Assembly (NCBI GenBank): GCA_000320545.1
Contig: ADNK01001076.1
Location: 148,501 to 212,500 of the forward strand
DNA length: 64,000 nucleotides
Direction of reading: 5' to 3'
Origin: Bigelowiella natans CCMP2755
Taxonomy: Eukaryota; Cercozoa; Chlorarachniophyceae
Of this stretch, positions 28,740 to 41,472 are shown piece after piece (positions within the stretch are counted from its first letter, which is position 1; every line of letters begins with the position of its first letter). The position numbers and the translations under genes are program-made. The notes below the pieces were generated by a model that did no database searches, had not been told where the DNA came from, and saw nothing but the letters and a program-made list of their open reading frames with translations.

Positions 28740-30599
28740 TTAACGCAATGCATTTGCTTCTTGAAGGAGTGTGTTCAGCTCTGCAATGTTGGTAAAGATC
28801 AGATGTATTAGTTACAATCATTATTTATACATAAATCTGAGTATGGGTATGTGTACCAAACACAGAGTATTCGTTTTTTTCTCATTACATTTCTGTTAGG
28901 TATATCACGACCTTGTCGTTTCATTGACGCTACACCTCCAACTGGACCATCATAGCATCCTCCGATGAACCTTTGGAGGGGTATCAATGTTCAATAATAT
29001 GTGAAATACCAACCGACCCTAGGCTTCGTTCCTTTTAAGCAGCAGTAGCAGCAGCACAGCAGCAGCCGTTGAGGCAACAACTACTACTAATTACCTGTTA
29101 TTAAGCCATATGGATGGGAGCGAGGTCCTCCCAGTTCGCTCAGCAAGCTGTGCTCGTATTGCAACACTATTTTGTAAGCTCTCTAAAGGTACATATCTGT
29201 AGTTTGCTCCAACCTACAGGATATACGATATCATTTGAAAATATAGATGTAAGAACGACAATCTATCCTCAAAGTTAACTATTTAACAAGTTAGCGTGTT
29301 AGTATTTAAGTAGAATCTACATCAAAGTTGTTTCCACCACCTTCTGAAGGGTGTTCAAAGCTTTCTTAGTGAATGGTGAGTACGATGCACCAAAAACCAC
29401 CATTGGTGCAGATGCTAGAATTCTCTCAATTTCTGCCTACTCAACCATGTTAATTTAGTTTCTGCAGCGAATCCAAACTATTTAGTGTCAAAACAACCAA
29501 CCTCAACTGATGACTTGTCGAATTCCCCTGCAGCTGTCTTCCATAACCACAATTTGAGATCATTGAATGGACTGTTTGAAACCTAATTCAAAATGAAAAG
29601 TTAAGTAATGAGCGAAAGAATAAGAAGCCGTTACGCAAGTAGTATCCTCCTCATCATCATCAATCATCATTATCCGATCACTAACACCGTCATCATTCCG
29701 CGCAAGACTTGTAACTATAAAAAGTCCTGATTACAATTAGTATTACTTTCACAGTGAAGGTGTTCATTGCTTGAAGCATCCATTCCATATACAGATCTTG
29801 TCCAAGAGTATCCAAGGAAGTTCCTTCCACATCAGGAACAATATCAATGAAACAGAAGGTGCTACGATATAATGGGAAATATCCTCAAAGCAAATCAGGA
29901 CTTAATTCCAACACTTCATCATCATCATCATCATAATCAAATTTCTATCTCTTCTTGTTCGTTCCCATCATAATACCATCGTTTTCGGGAAGAGACTCTG
30001 AAATTGCTTTGAGAAGATCCTCCTCCCCTTCTCTCTCTTCCTTCTTTGCATTGTCCTTTCAAATCGATTATTTTACCCTCAGTATGTATTTGAGAATTTC
30101 AGGTGAGAGTATGCACTCACATTTGAAGAGCTACTTTCCACATCGATTGCCAGCAAACCGAAATCACGATGTTTGAGAAATGAAGATGGTTCGGTTTTTG
30201 AGCTGTCTGAAACTAATTCAGTTAGTATCCATGAGACATTCGATAGAGTTGTGTGTGCAAAACTATAATAGGGTTGATACTGAATAATAAGTGACTACCA
30301 CTAGATATGCTGCGAAGTGTGTTAAACGTGGGCTGTTGCTTTGAGAACTCCATCCTACACAATAATACGCACACATTGGTGGTAGCTCATTTGTCATATA
30401 TGATTTCTAATAACTAACTATGTCGTCACCTATTCTTCAACTACCTCTTCATCTTCCCTATGTTGTACATTGTTGGTGAGGAAGGCACTTGATGATAAGC
30501 ACTTCCAGTTTTTCTCAATGCCCGAGCTGCAGTCTTAATGGCAATAGCCCTGCTGCTGCTATGGGTGATAGCTAACAGACTTGCTACAAATAGCAGCAT
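28740..30599 (-). CDS. Glutaredoxin-fold protein lacking active-site cysteines
   Basis: A ten-exon gene of 302 aa. Minus-strand exons: 30599-30445, 30354-30299, 30206-30121, 30055-29977, 29883-29747, 29582-29502, 29436-29341, 29213-29095, 28970-28912, 28780-28740. They total 909 nt with all phases agreeing. The N-terminus MLLFVASLLAITHSSSRAIA is a signal sequence. The C-terminal third (about residues 198-300) is a glutaredoxin domain. It has VVVFGASYSPFTKKALNTLQ at the active-site position, then RAQLAERTGRTSLPSIWLNN with the cis-Pro loop, then RFIGGCYDG. Where active glutaredoxins have CPYC or CGFS, this protein has SPFT, so both redox cysteines are gone. The middle domain (FCFIDIVPDVEGTSLDTLGQ, then NDLKLWLWKTAAG) is not recognised. 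The product may be a non-redox binding domain in the ER or an organelle. Confidence 0.87.
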
Positions 30600-31783
30600 G
30601 ATGATGTGTATCCCTTTTGAAAACGGTTGAGTTTGTCCTGATTGAGTTTGGAAGTGAGAACACTTTAGGCCCTTGCCGACGAAGAAGCTGGGTAGTGTTC
30701 CCTATAGCTACGCGAAATTATGAACTAAGTGACATCATACACTCTTCCACCAACGTGTGCGAGCCTGCTTTTCTGTGTTATTATTTTCGATCGATATTCT
30801 CGAAGAGTTGTACCGAAGAGTAGCAGAATTCGAATTCAAAGAATGAAATGAATGGAGGAGGAGGAGAGACACCACACACCACACGACGACGACGAGGCAG
30901 CACCTTTTCTCCTACATACGGAAATGTTGTCGTACGCCATGGAACGCAATTCTATTTTGATCAAATTTGACTGCTATGGATTGTCGCATATCACATTACA
31001 TCTACTATTTGTCCTTTTTTTTTACCGAATTTTGAGTACTCGTAGATGATTGTCGCATTGAACATGACACAGTGTTTCAACAAAATATGAGCAATGAAGG
31101 TTGTCGCAGATTATTAAACGCCTGCGACAACAACAACAACAACAACAACGATGCCAATTCCCATCTCAATTCGAACAGCAACATCTACTTGCTCCTACTA
31201 CCTGACGGATGTTGAAGAATAAATAGATCTAGTAGCGGTAGGGGAGGGAGAGGGAGGGGCTAAGGTAGTGTACAGTAGGAGGAGGAGGAGGAGGAGGAGG
31301 AGGAGGATATTTCCAAGACAGGATTATCCTGTCACTCTCCTCTGTGATGCAAATATGTAAAGTGGTGATGATGATGATGATGGCTGAAGACTTCGATTTT
31401 ATCATACATATTGTGTAAATTTAGATATGATGTGTTTGAGGGGGAACGAAAACGACTGAAGAACAGGTCGTCATCATACACAGTAGTAATGAATCTTATA
31501 GTTGGTGGTGAGAAGAGCCCCTCCTCCTCTCTATAGCAATGTAGTCTGCAAACTGCACTCCTCTTTGCATTGCCTGCTCGTAGGTAGTAGAGTGGGTTAA
31601 GGACAGCATTCCAAATGGCGGCAAGAGTACTACTTGCGCCTTTTGGATACACGCCACTTTGGTTGTCAAAGCTGGTCAGTGAAGAGGCGATTGTCGCGTC
31701 CACCCGCCTAAGCGAAAAGAAAAGGAGCAATACCTTCTTTGTACCAATTCTGCTCGAGTTCCTTCCCTCGCTACGAATTGCGT
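30600..31783. other. Divergent intergenic region
   Basis: Lies between the glutaredoxin-like gene (minus, starting 30599) and the rhodanese-methyltransferase gene (plus, starting 31784). It contains CAA (about 31125-31149) and GGA (about 31280-31305) repeats. A 154-codon minus frame (31332-31796) ends in poly-His, has no supported splice partners and overlaps the opposite gene's start. I do not call it. Confidence 0.45.
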
Positions 31784-31915
31784 ATGATGCCCCCATTGCT
31801 AAAACACATCATTTTTGCTACTGCTTTGATTTGTACAATTATTATTATTCTACAAACTAGGAACATGGTTGGTGGGTACTTGACGGAAAACACTTCGGCA
31901 CTTACACAACTCCAG

Positions 31916-31954
<39 letters not shown>

Positions 31955-32693
31955 GTTGATGATGACACACATCTAGTCGTTCAATACCTCTACTGCTACT
32001 ACTACGTACTACTCCTACTCTATGATGATGATATTATCCTCTCGACGATTTTATCATCAATATCATCTATCCTCCAAGGAACTCGGTGTTTTCATCTCAA
32101 CCCCCTCTGCTGCTTCTTCAACGTCTATTGCGCTTATTGACTTGCGCGATCGAGAAATGTTCCAGCAAGAATCAACGGGGGGGCACCTCGAAGGGTACAA
32201 TAAACACGTCATATCAATAGATAGTTTACATCATTAGTATTTATGTATTATGTTCTTCGTTCATCTCATTGTTGTATGATTCAAGTCGGCTATTATTCAA
32301 ATTGAGTATTATAGTAGTGGTAGTAGAAGTGGTATAAGGGGTAGTTGTAGTAGTAGTTAGTTGTGGTAGTAGAGTAGCCAAACGGTTTTCTACGACATCA
32401 TCATACTGTTTTCCTCCTGCAAATATGTTGTAGTAGTATAGTATCACTTATGAACAATATGAGCAGAGAAAGTAGTGAAATCAACTTCTCATATCATATC
32501 CCTTCCTCAGCAAAATAAATGTCACAATTTTGGATGAATCTCATTGAAACAATCAATTAATCAACCAATCCTCTTTCTTTTGGGTAAAGTGCTATATAGT
32601 ACAATCCTATAAATACTACTACTAAGTTGTTCTTCTCTTCAGATGCTATTGCATCCCTCTCAGGGAATTTGGGAAAGTAGTTGTAGTAGTAGC

Positions 32694-32739
<46 letters not shown>

Positions 32740-32977
32740 TGTGTGTGAATACTAAATACGATCAACACTACTACTACTGCCTCTTATCTTGATAAGTAAA
32801 CAATAAAATTCAAACCTGAGAGGGGGGGAGAGAGAGAGAAAGAAAGAGAGAGATTCTTACTCAGCAGCAGTTGTTGTCGTCAGACATGATCGTGAATAAG
32901 ACGAGGAGGAGAGTCGAAGAATAGAATAAAACATTATCATCATGCCAGAGACCCGTCCTTCCTTTTTTGTAGAGTGT

Positions 32978-33011
<34 letters not shown>

Positions 33012-34274
33012 ATAAGAGGAATGGATGTTGTTGATTAGGCATGGATTCGAAACACCACCTCGCCACGTGCACATTGTATTCTTCAGTCCTCTTGGAGAGG
33101 TTGTATGTAATCTTTCTGGAAGAAGAAAAATTATCTCTTTCCGATTAGCTCTTGTAGTAACACCGGCACCTTAATTATATCGACTTCCCCGTTGTTATTC
33201 CAAGATCATGTATGTATTTACCTACCTAATAGCAGACGATATGATGATGATGATGATGATGTCGCTTGGAATGGATGGGTGGATCAATAGATGCTAATAG
33301 CCAGCACCCTCCTCCTCCACCAGTTTTGATGATAATAATAATAATTATAATAATAACATTTTTTGCTAGCTGGTTGATGTAAGGAAGTGGGAAAGAAGGA
33401 ACGATTTTACAATGTTTCACGTCGATGATGCTTAATTGTTATGTGTATGTTGTTGTTGTTGTTGTTGTTGTTGTTACATGTTTAGGTGGCCAAATGTCAA
33501 CGATTCCTCACATTGCATGCACGACTATTTCCATCCTACTCGGTAAAGCCGTACTATCTATATTGTTCTTTCAAATTGTTATAATTCTAGTGATTCATGG
33601 CTGCTGCCATTATGATTATGATTATTATTATTAGTAGTAGTATCATCATCAATCCTCATAATTAGTTATTGGAATACTCAAAAGATCTTTGGAGATATGC
33701 GGCTTCAAAAGGGGTTCGTCCATCCACCTTGTCGTCATCTACCTTGCTTATATCGTCTATTGCGCACAAATCACTGCTGCTACTGCCTTGATGACGACAT
33801 AATCCCTGAAAGATGTTATTGCACTTGTTGTTGTCTTCGTCTCCATGATCTTCTCCTCCTCCCCCTCCTCCTTATCATCTAATATTAGATATTGGAATTT
33901 GGACCTTCTCCTCCCGGTCGGTGGTTTTTTTCTACAATGTGGAAAATGATGATTATTATATTAATGACTACGACGAAAACAGTGATGCCAACTACTACCC
34001 TTCCTCCCTCCCTTTCTCCCTCCCATAAGTAGGAAGGCTTTTATTTCCTATGAATCCGCTACTGGACCAGGTTCTTGTAAGATTATTTTCATTTTGTATG
34101 TCCATCATAACAAATGAACAAGTAGCAGCAAATACAATAACATACACGGTGAATGAAATCAAGTTCAACGAACATAATGGTGATGCCGTATTGATTGATT
34201 GATTACTACTCTTATTTCCCTGTTATTGTTCTTCTAATGTTTCTCTTTCTGTTTATATATATATTTATATATAT

Positions 34275-34312
<38 letters not shown>

Positions 34313-36400
34313 TGATCAGGAGATAGAAAGAATTGAATCATCACAGGGAGGTGCAGGAATGGCTTTAGATATTGGATGCGGGTTTGTAAGAATACGCACA
34401 TAATAGTAATAATGTACTGTTATTATGTCCATGGAAATTATAATATGATGATGATGATGATAAAAATGAGAGTGATAATGATGATGGTGATGATGATTGT
34501 AATCCAAATCAGAAACGTAAGATGATGATATTGATGATCATCATCATCATAATTCAAACCAGATACATGAGACGACAACCACCCCCCCCCCCCCTTATCA
34601 TAATAAAAATACAACATTTCATAAAACTAGTCATAATTTACCATTTACCCCCCCGCAGCATGATCGTAGAAAAACAAACAAATGAATATCATCATCATCG
34701 CACATGAAGAGAAGGCTCATGTCGTAGTAGGCTCATAAACAAAAGCCGTTTGTGTCGTAGTATATATAGTCTTGATTCATGCTGTCATTCAGTAGTAAAA
34801 CTGCTGATGGGAATAATCAATCAATGAATTAATGAATCACAACACTATGTTTTCCTCTTTTACTACTTCTTCTTCTTTCTCACCATTATCGTCATCGTCG
34901 TTGTGATGATGAGTTACTCATGCCTCCTCAAAACTACTACTATTATTATTACTATTATCATCTAGATCAGGTCGTGATGTGGTGAGGCTTCTTTGTCGTG
35001 GATGGACTGTCTTTGGAATTGATAACATGGTAGTAAGTAGGTAGGTAGGTAGGAACGTGCAGCATAGGAGGAGTCATATTTCTCATGAGATGATGGAGGA
35101 TTATGCTGATGAGATGTGTGTGCTATGTCAATATAATCAAATACAATAACGATAATTAATAATGATAATAATAATAATAATAAATGATGATAAAAGAGGA
35201 TATCAATAGCAAGCCAGATAGCTCATTAAACAGAGGATGTAGCATACATACCAATTTGCAGCAGCACCTGCACCAGCAAAATTTTCTTCGGATATTATCT
35301 GAAAAGTTGTTGGTATGCATTATGCAGCAGTCGTTTCTTCTTCTTCTTCTTTTTCTTCTTATTATTATTGTTATTACATGTTCTCAAAGACTGCTCGCTA
35401 CAGCACGCAGTACTATTACTACTATTACTACTACTGCTACTACTACTAGTAGTAGTAATAGTAGCATAATAGTAGGCTTGTTCTGGAATATGAAATGCAA
35501 TATAAAAGAAGTTGCTTTGGTGTTTGATATGATAATGTAACCCTAATCAGCACCATGCCCTCCTCCTCTCTCACTGCTATGTGTGGTGGAGTGTGGGAAT
35601 GTACCTGTATATTATCAATATTATTATTATTATTATTATTATTATGTGTCATATGTCAGCAAAAGGCTTTGGACAGATGCCAGGATCTTGCTACGAGGCA
35701 AGGGTGTTAATCAGTTGTATATTTTCTTAAAAAGTAGTACATTAAACAAAATATAATCATCATCATCATCCTCATCATCATCATCAATCATAATCCATCT
35801 GAGAGTTAAATTTACTGATGATCGTGCACTTGAGTGCTACACTTAAGTGCATGTTTTATCTTATGATAGGTTGTCAGTTTGTATTCTTAAACATCATTTA
35901 TCAGATTCCAAAATGAGCTCTATACCATATGTGTCTCCCTCAAAGGTATTTGTAGAAGAATAAGATGATTAGATGATGATGATGATGATAATGATGATGA
36001 TGGTGGTGGTCAGGCATGAATACTTTAGTATTGAAATGTTGGTGATGGTGATAAAGTACCACAATTATTACTATTATCACTAGAGACGGGTTCACTGGAA
36101 CGTGTACTCCTCAGGAAATTTGGTATATTATCATCGTCATCATCATCATCATCATTATCATAATAATTATTACCATTACTTCCTACTAATAATAAACCTT
36201 GTCACACCACATGATGTGTGTGACGAAATCAAGAAAAAAGAAGAAGATAATGAAAAATGTTAAACTAAAATATTGTTATGTAATGGAAGAAGAGGAAGTA
36301 GAAGAAAAGGAGATTAAGATGGGAAAGCAGGAGCAGCTGCGCTTTGATCTGGTTCCCAGCAGCAGCAGCAGTTTATAACATTGATAAGAAGAGAATACAC

Positions 36401-36437
<37 letters not shown>

Positions 36438-36458
36438 TCTACTTGATTGCTCCTATAT

Positions 36459-36490
<32 letters not shown>

Positions 36491-36839
36491 ATATATCAGA
36501 GACTACTAACACATCAGGTTCAACCCATATACAACACATGCACACACACACACACACACACAAACTGATACTGCTACTACTACTGCTACTACTACAATCT
36601 CCATCACTAGATAATCGTGAGCCGATTTCATAACAAAGAACTGCTGCCTGATATAGGCCGGACATTAGGTACTACTCTACTACTGTTACTTCTACTACTA
36701 CTGCAACTACTACTACTTTCATGTGTGATAGTACTACTATTACTGTAAAACTTTTGTTACTACTGCTGCTGCTACTACTTGCGAGTTGTATGTATGGAAA
36801 TAAATGGTATTTTGTTGGTTTGTACGGATGACACCCCAT

Positions 36840-36877
<38 letters not shown>

Positions 36878-37601
36878 GGTTCTACCACCACTTCTTCTAT
36901 CATGATTATCTAATTGTTAGCTCCTGGAGGCTACCTTTTGTACCATACATTCATGATGGAATGTGCACGCCCAGTCAAAGAAGGTAAAGAAAAAGAAAAA
37001 GAAGAAGAAAACGAAGAAGAAGAACTGCTATGATCGGAAATAGCAATTATTACAGCATCACACCAGAGCAGATACGATACATAACAATTGCTGCTTTTTG
37101 GACTAGAATTGAAGCTAAAGCCTGGCTATCTCTCTTCTTTGGCGGTATTTTTTGTTTATTTACTTACTTACTTACTTACTGCTTGCTACAGGATGATGAT
37201 AATGGTGATGATGACGATGACAATTGAGCGTCATTATATACTGCTGCTACATATGAGTATCAATCACATTATATTTGTCGTCGGCTTCTTGATGTTCTTC
37301 TATGTAATAGTCAAGAAACGAAGGTCCCTGGGGAGGATTGGATCTTGAAGTTATTCGTGACGATGTAGTACTCCTACTGTGCATCCTAACTAACGACAAG
37401 AGGAGTTTATTACTGTGTGATCTTATAGTTATCTCACGTCTTTTACGCACCAACTGTGTGCTTTTATAATTATCTCACGTCTTTTACGCAGTACTTCACA
37501 AACAATCTTCGATACATAATTTGGTGTTACTTTGAATCTTATCCTGCATCATTTGTGTGGGAAAGCGTAACGACCCAAAGATAATTATGCTTCTTCTGAG
37601 G

Positions 37602-37632
<31 letters not shown>

Positions 37633-37746
37633 ACACAATCATATGACGTGTATCAGGTTGGTACCATCCCAGGCACAGCAGGAAAGGTAGGAGGTGAGAA
37701 ACGGATCTTTTCTTATTTTGTTGCAAGAAAGAAGAAAGACAGATGA
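31784..37746 (+). CDS. Rhodanese / SAM-dependent methyltransferase fusion
   Basis: Exons: 31784-31915, 32079-32194, 32643-32676, 33039-33099, 33486-33542, 33666-33713, 33889-33916, 34033-34070, 34320-34381, 34966-35029, 35660-35703, 35905-35945, 36084-36122, about 36331-36351, 36611-36668, 36921-36983, 37107-37144, 37311-37364, 37657-37746. The N-terminus MMPPLLKHIIFATALICTII is a signal anchor. A rhodanese-like part follows: IALIDLRDREMFQQE, then GGHLEGCYCIPLREFG. After RLLFPMNPLLDQ comes the methyltransferase, with MALDIGCGSGRDVVRLL (motif I), GWTVFGIDNMQKALDRCQ (acidic residue for SAM ribose), RFDLIIVSRFHNKELLPDIG and APGGYLLYHTFMM. It ends IFSYFVARKKK. Two junctions are unresolved: a probable microexon between 32676 and 33039, and the join between 36122 and 36351. 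The substrate is unknown. A rhodanese in front suggests sulfur or thiol chemistry, which is inference. Confidence 0.85.
31918..31952. repeat. AT microsatellite in intron 1
   Basis: Alternating AT run directly after the donor of the first exon of the rhodanese-methyltransferase gene. Confidence 0.95.
32698..32734. repeat. AT microsatellite
   Basis: Alternating AT run in the intron after 32676. Confidence 0.95.
36399..36563. repeat. CA / CAT / CA microsatellite cluster
   Basis: CA at about 36401-36433, CAT at about 36461-36490 and CA at about 36539-36562, all inside one intron between methyltransferase exons. Confidence 0.95.
36842..36877. repeat. TTG triplet repeat
   Basis: About twelve TTG triplets in the intron before the exon coding for APGGYLLYH. 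Confidence 0.95.
37413..37490. repeat. 37-bp direct repeat, two copies
   Basis: Copies at 37413-37449 and 37454-37490 begin CTGTGTG and share TATCTCACGTCTTTTACGCA, with only a few differences. They lie in the last intron of the rhodanese-methyltransferase gene. Confidence 0.85.
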
Positions 37747-38800
37747 CAAACACAAAGCTCCCTGATGAGGTGGTAATGCCGTTGCATATCGCTCATGATT
37801 TTCAGAATTTCAATACATGGTCACATGTCTAGATGTCACATATGTGGCCACAGCTGCGCAATTGCCAGCTGTTAGCTTTGCATGTAAGACGGATGTGATG
37901 AATCAATTAAATTTGTTCAAATTTTTCAATGGTCATCCTCATACATGTAGCTATGCTAGTATGCATGCATATTATCTTATACAGCAGCAGAATGACAATT
38001 GAAGAGATGCAACATGATCATATCACATCCGTTCGATTCCACAGCATCCCGGGGGCATGCGTAGCGCATCTGTGCTGTGTGGTAATAGTGGTACGCGTAT
38101 ACATGCATCACAGTCACGCACATGTTGACCATATCTTTACAGCCAGACTGCTTGCGCTGCTTTGTGACAGCTTTAGTACATTGTCTTGCGCACACGACTG
38201 TTTTGATTCGATGTGTGTGCATCGCACGTGCTCGCGTCACTATATACACATGCAAGTGCATCGAATCAGGCGGTGTACATCACATTTCTAGCTAGACAAT
38301 GATTGCCCCCCCCCCCCTACTAGCCTACTCCGCGCAAATATATATGCATGCATGCGCCGTGCATGTACGTCGTGCCGCCAGTGCATGTGTGGCGTGCACC
38401 ATTTCTCTATCGTCGCTTTTCGCCTCATTAGACGCGACGTACAGCCTTCACAATACACTTCATTGCATTGGCAGCACTGAGGCGCACTCATCACGAGAAC
38501 AGTTCGACCGACCGACCGGAAGAAGGGGAATGTCTGTGATAGATGGTGGCACTGCTTGTGCGCGAGATGTGCTGTCCTGAAACGCTACCAGCCAGTGCTT
38601 GCTTTTGTGATTGTATGCTCTCATGTGGTGGCATAAATCTATTCATCGCAAAGAGAATTTGATCATGCTATGATGTGGTAATGCCAGAATCTTATGATGT
38701 TAAAATCAACAACGAACTGAATGACTGTCATTACAACGCCCAACGCATGTCTGAGTCCTTCAATGAATCGCGTCTAAGTGAAAGAAAACATCATCAATGC

Positions 38801-38852
<52 letters not shown>

Positions 38853-39009
38853 AAATGGGAGCTTCGTAAGTATACAAAATGATAAATCAAAAAGGAATCT
38901 TAATATTGACCACTTCTCAATAATCCTCATTGTTACCCTCTCCTTCGATCAGATTTTTGTAGAAGTAGGGATATTACTATCTACCAAAAATGCTTCCTAC
39001 CAAAATACT
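37747..39009. other. Gene-poor island and 3' flank
   Basis: 37800-38600 has the same TGCA/CATG/CTAG-rich, stop-poor character as the other islands. Frames of 60-120 codons lie on both strands and no protein was recognised. 38803-38850 is a GA microsatellite. From 38850 the sequence is the 3' flank of the receptor gene. Confidence 0.5.
38803..38850. repeat. GA microsatellite
   Basis: Long uninterrupted GA run beside the end of the receptor gene. Confidence 0.95.
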
Positions 39010-41440
39010 TCACCTATTCATTTTTCTGATTCCGAAGTCGCCCTCAGTGCTCTTCCGTATGTGCTCCATGAGCTTAAAGGATGTGGTGTTTGAGTTGAAG
39101 TTTTGACGTGGAGTTGTCACTTTGCTATCATTGGGGATCATCGATTGCATGGTATTGTTGTCACTGTCACTGCCAAGAATAATTCCGTCGGTTGTGTTAT
39201 TCGTGCTTCCTCCCCCAGGCTCTAGCTCAAAGACGATGTCAATACTACGAGCTATCCTATGTGCGTCCTGTAATTCTCTTTTACACTGATTTTCGTTGCT
39301 GATTAACGTATCGTTTATGCTCAAAATACGCATGCCAATTCCAACACCGAGCAGCTCCGCCTGGCCAAGGGGTGTGATTTCTATTACACGTAACCATTTG
39401 TCATATCTAAAGCCGAGCTTGCCGGGCTGGAAGATAATTGTGTATCCTTCTGCAAAAATGGCTTCAAGGTCGTTCTTTCGGTTAGCGTCGCCGCTGCTTG
39501 GCCAGAAACAGAGGCAGCAGTAAAAGCAGGGGAAGAACATGATTGCCTCTACCATCACCAGCTGACAGAGTCGGAAGGTTACGTCCTGTCCGAAGGCTAG
39601 GAGCGTGGCAAAAACCCACCCGTCGTACTTATGGCGGAGTTTATGAGAAAGAACAGCGAGGATGAAGAAACAACCGAAGATCATTATCACAGACCCGATA
39701 GTCGCATAGAGGTCACGGAAGCTCCAGTAGAACGTATCAGTTCTGAATTCACGCTTGGAATAGAACGTGCATCCACAACACTTCATCGGCTTCTGGATCT
39801 TTTTGCGCTTCACCTTCCTAGAGCCAACCTTCTCAAACATGTCCGCATCGAATGTGCTCACCTCACTCTGCTCCTTCTTCTCATGTTCTCGTAGGATTGT
39901 TAACCCCGTAACACTACGTGGAGTAGTAGTAGTAGTAGTAGGAATACTTCTGGACATTGAACTGTTAATAGAGACACTATCAGCATATCCAATGCGAGAG
40001 GAGGAAAATGTACTCGCGCTAACCTCCATTGATTGAATGTCACTAAACTTTCGAGCATGCAGGTTACTTTTGTTTCTACTTTTCTTTTTATTTCCCTTAA
40101 CGTCAGATAGCACAGAACCAGCAGCAGCCGCGCCAACGATGGCTCCTGTAGCATTGGTATTGTACTGAGTACCTAAAATCCTGCCTAAGGTAACAGATTG
40201 GTCTGCACTTATCCGAGGTCCATAGGCATTGCTTGAACCACTGTACTCTGAGAGGCGACGGTCTTTCATGTTGTCGGATATTTGGGTCTTGAGGCGGGAT
40301 TTAGATGCCTGATCTTCATATTGTTGATCATTGTTGATATCATCGTCGTCCTTGACCCCTTCATCACCCTCATCTGCAGCCTCCATTTCGGGTCCTTCCT
40401 CCCCCTTCCCACCTTCACCGCCTTCTCCCCCGTCACCTCCCTCGTCGCCACCAAAAAGACCGTCAGCCTCACCAGAAATAAGACTACAGAGGACAAGCAG
40501 ATAACTAAAACAAGTGTACGTTGTGCCCTCTTTGATTAATGGTATAGAGAGCTTAGGAGGAACACGTCGTCTGTGAATGTAATTGATGAAGATGGGTACA
40601 GGTGTGGAGAGAAGCATTGATAAAATGCCGGCACCGACAGAATCAGGTAGGCCACCAATGCTCTGTTCTGTATCCATGAGTAGCGCACAGGTAGTCATCA
40701 TTGCGAATAGTAGAACGAAAAGGATAGTTACGCGCTTAGTTGATGTCATGAAGTCGCCCTCGTGGCGCATAAAAATAGAGAACCACGGGTGTCGCCGACG
40801 TGCACCCCATTTGGACATCTGAAAGAAGTGCATGAAGGAACGTTCGGCGACACGCATCCGTCTCATGCGGTTGAACTTGCGCCAGAAGCCGAGCGATTGG
40901 GAGTTACCCTTGTTCTTTTCTTCAAGCTTAGCATCATAGCGATAGGCCACCAGCAGCCCGATGATCCAGAAAAAGATACAGATAAGGCAGAATAGAGTTA
41001 CTGGGTTGCGGTAGCTGAATGCCTCTGAATTTATATCACTTGCTTCAATCGTGTTAATCTCTACACTGTATCCCTTTGCTATATCGAACGTGGTCAAGTG
41101 CGTAGTTTCGCATTGTACGTCGTCAGTTCCAGAAACAACACCGACGGAGCTCACACCGTCGGTGCTCCACCGTTGTACAACTGTATCCCAGTATCTACAT
41201 GTAAAACTATACCTGCTGCTGCTGTTTCCACTACCATCATCATCGTCATCGGGCGACAGTGATGCTGCGCCTGCAATGGTGAAAGTAATTGGTGACGAAA
41301 GTGCTTGTACGGAGGCGTCTTGCTGGTTCTGACGAATTTGAATGGACAATGTCCCGGTAGAGTTTTCATTAGAAGGATAAAACCCATAGTTTTTACCCAC
41401 AGAAATCGAAGAAACAAGTATTGTTACCTGAGAAGAAGAA

Positions 41441-41472
<32 letters not shown>

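Noticed and set aside
31332-31796. 154-codon minus frame containing GVYPKGASSTL, resembling FAD-dependent desaturases
   Set aside because: It overlaps the start region of the well-supported plus-strand gene, has no partner exons and ends in poly-His from a CAT repeat. One short motif is not enough.
35184-35540. Plus-strand frame (FLRILSEKLL, GLFWNMKCNIKEVALVFDMIM) within the methyltransferase gene
   Set aside because: The exon ending DNM at 35029 continues perfectly into QKALDRCQDLATRQG at 35660 in phase. Inserting this frame would break the methyltransferase fold.
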